Positions 62,555 to 64,000 of a DNA stretch of 64,000 nt are shown piece by piece. The DNA comes from Nectonema munidae. Its lineage: Eukaryota; Nematomorpha; Nectonematoida; Nectonematidae. The stretch lies in contig JAUIRK010000078.1 in the NCBI GenBank assembly GCA_030549495.1, positions 1 to 64,000 of the forward strand, given 5' to 3'. Within the stretch, counting starts at the first letter, position 1. Every line of letters begins with the position of its first letter. The notes under the pieces were generated by a model. It was given only the letters and a program-made list of their open reading frames with translations, searched no databases and was not told where the DNA came from. Both the position numbers and the translations under genes were made by a program.

Positions 62555-64000
62555 CTAAAAACATAAGATAAAAGCCGAATTATATTTAAAAATTAAGTTA
62601 TAATACAAGGAACTAAATATAACAGCTGTACTTATACACGTTTCTGGAGTTTTTAAAAATTAAAAAAATCCATAAAAAATCAATGTAAAAATCGGGAAAA
62701 ATTTAACAAGTTAATAAATCTTTTAACTCGTTAAGTCAGTTAGCGATGATTTGGATAGATGAATACTGCTCACTAGTACATTTTATATGGTTGTTTAGTT
62801 ATTCTGGTAAATGACTTGTCAGACAATTGGTTAAGGAATTGATTTCAGTAATACTAAAACCGCGTTTTATATACAGATGCATATAACATTTCCTGAAAAT
62901 GAATTATAAAAAATTAAGCTGTTAATTAACTATATAGTTAGATTGATAAGTAGTAATTAAACAGAGGAGTTAAATAATGGCTGATGAAATAGTCAACACG
63001 ATATATAAAGACTATTATATCGCTAAATGTGAATTCGACTACTCTATCGTATAGGGAAGTTCAGTTGTTCGTGAGTTTGGCAAAGCATTACAAGTAGCTG
63101 TTTGATTAGATATATCGACTTCTAAAATCTAGACTACAGATTGAAAAAATACTATATATCAGCATTCTATGCCTAGCGTATTTAATTTAACTGTCTTAAA
63201 AATTTAACCAATAAAAATCGTCTCTTTGAATTAAATGAAAAGTGAAGACTAATCATCTGCTGATGCTCAAAGGACTAAAGGACAGAGGAAATTTACAGAC
63301 TTTAACCTTTTCAAGCTTTTAGGGGTGCGATAAAACAAAAATCGTTGGTTTCAAGGAATGCAAATATATAAAAATAATTGATTGCAAAAGATAAGTAGGG
63401 AAATGTGGGAGGGGTGTTAAGGTAGATTCACATCAAATTACATGTCTGTTTTTTTGAGATCGGTTGAGAAGTGATTGCCGCGATACATATTTGAATTCGC
63501 GGAGAATAAATTATGGCGACTAGAGTTGACTGCATTTTAGAATCGGAAATTTTGGCGAACTAATATTCGGGAATATTTTTAACGATATTAAGTGTCGTGA
63601 GTGCAGCACATCCAGTGATAAACAGTCATCCAATTAGATTCTTACTTTCATGCATAGACCTTTTAAGTTTGTCAGACATAATGTGTATTTAGACTATGAT
63701 TTGGTCACCATCATACACACAATTTTAAAATTTTAACTGTTTATAAAAAGTATTTCTTCTTAATTATTCTTCATACTACACTATATAACTCTTTAATTAA
63801 TGACACAGACTCATCGCTAATCACAGGCAGGCGTTTCTACTCGTAGCCTAGTCAAAGTTCCTTTGTACAACAAAAGTTTCAAAAAGTTTGTGGATCTAAA
63901 TTTTTAGAGTCACGCATATGCACAGGTAAAACGAAGAAAACTCTAAAATGTAATCTCTTATTTTCTCATTCTCTTTTAAAGTGATGCTCCTTTACGGAAA
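62555..64000. other. Region that should hold further RIC1 5' exons
   Basis: Nothing certain. The best candidate is the 32-base segment 62861-62892 on the minus strand (acceptor ATTTTCAG, donor CGCG|GTTTTA). It reads EMLYASVYKTR, like the family's KYLYEPVYPKG, and leaves with the two bases that the next exon requires. The rest is AT-rich without a supported frame. Confidence 0.35.

Overview
This window is nuclear DNA from an animal. It is very AT-rich. The three identifiable genes all lie on the minus strand and encode metazoan-type proteins: the beta subunit of protein farnesyltransferase (FNTB), a PHF20-like double-Tudor chromatin protein, and the Rab6 exchange-factor subunit RIC1. RIC1 has ordinary GT-AG introns. 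Most of the rest is transposon debris: hAT, piggyBac, Tigger/pogo, an IS630/Tc1-mariner relative, APE-type LINEs and tRNA-derived SINEs. The sequence alone does not name the species. Divergent host proteins and a heavy DNA-transposon load would suit a fast-evolving invertebrate, possibly a parasite.

Layout. 1-5.6 kb: a large, slightly diverged inverted repeat (about 383-4020). Each arm carries a 300-residue Lys/Glu-rich protein gene of unknown family, and the tail of a third copy lies at 1-190. A decayed repeat-encoded protein follows. 5.6-7.6 kb: a nearly full-length but frameshifted piggyBac. 10-12 kb: several splice-flanked open segments on the minus strand, probably an unidentified gene. 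12-14.2 kb and 16.1-17.3 kb: LINE fragments. 14.5-15.3 kb: a retroid-element fossil. 20.1-21.4 kb: FNTB. 22-25 kb: a tRNA-like hairpin SINE, a small hAT-type MITE and one unassigned terminal exon. 26.6-28.3 kb: the PHF20-like gene. 31.7-33.4 kb: a ZBED5-type hAT fossil. 34-36.6 kb: SINEs and a LINE that has lost its reverse-transcriptase core.

39.3-62.6 kb: RIC1. Seven exons can be joined with matching intron phases at all six junctions. Together they give about 1,330 codons and match RIC1 from the middle of its N-terminal beta-propeller to the C-terminus. The first ~100 codons are missing. Its 2.8-4.8 kb introns are packed with transposons. They include a three-deep nest (a 198-bp MITE inside a 1.3-kb non-autonomous hAT inside a 3.5-kb hAT, each with its own 8-bp target duplication), a Tigger, an IS630-like element, an intact 180-bp SINE with a perfect 15-bp target duplication, and two 98-99% identical 138-bp piggyBac-type MITEs.

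The host genes are housekeeping genes for prenylation, chromatin and Golgi traffic, with no evident joint pathway. All identifications come from reading motifs and from memory of the families; no database search was possible.
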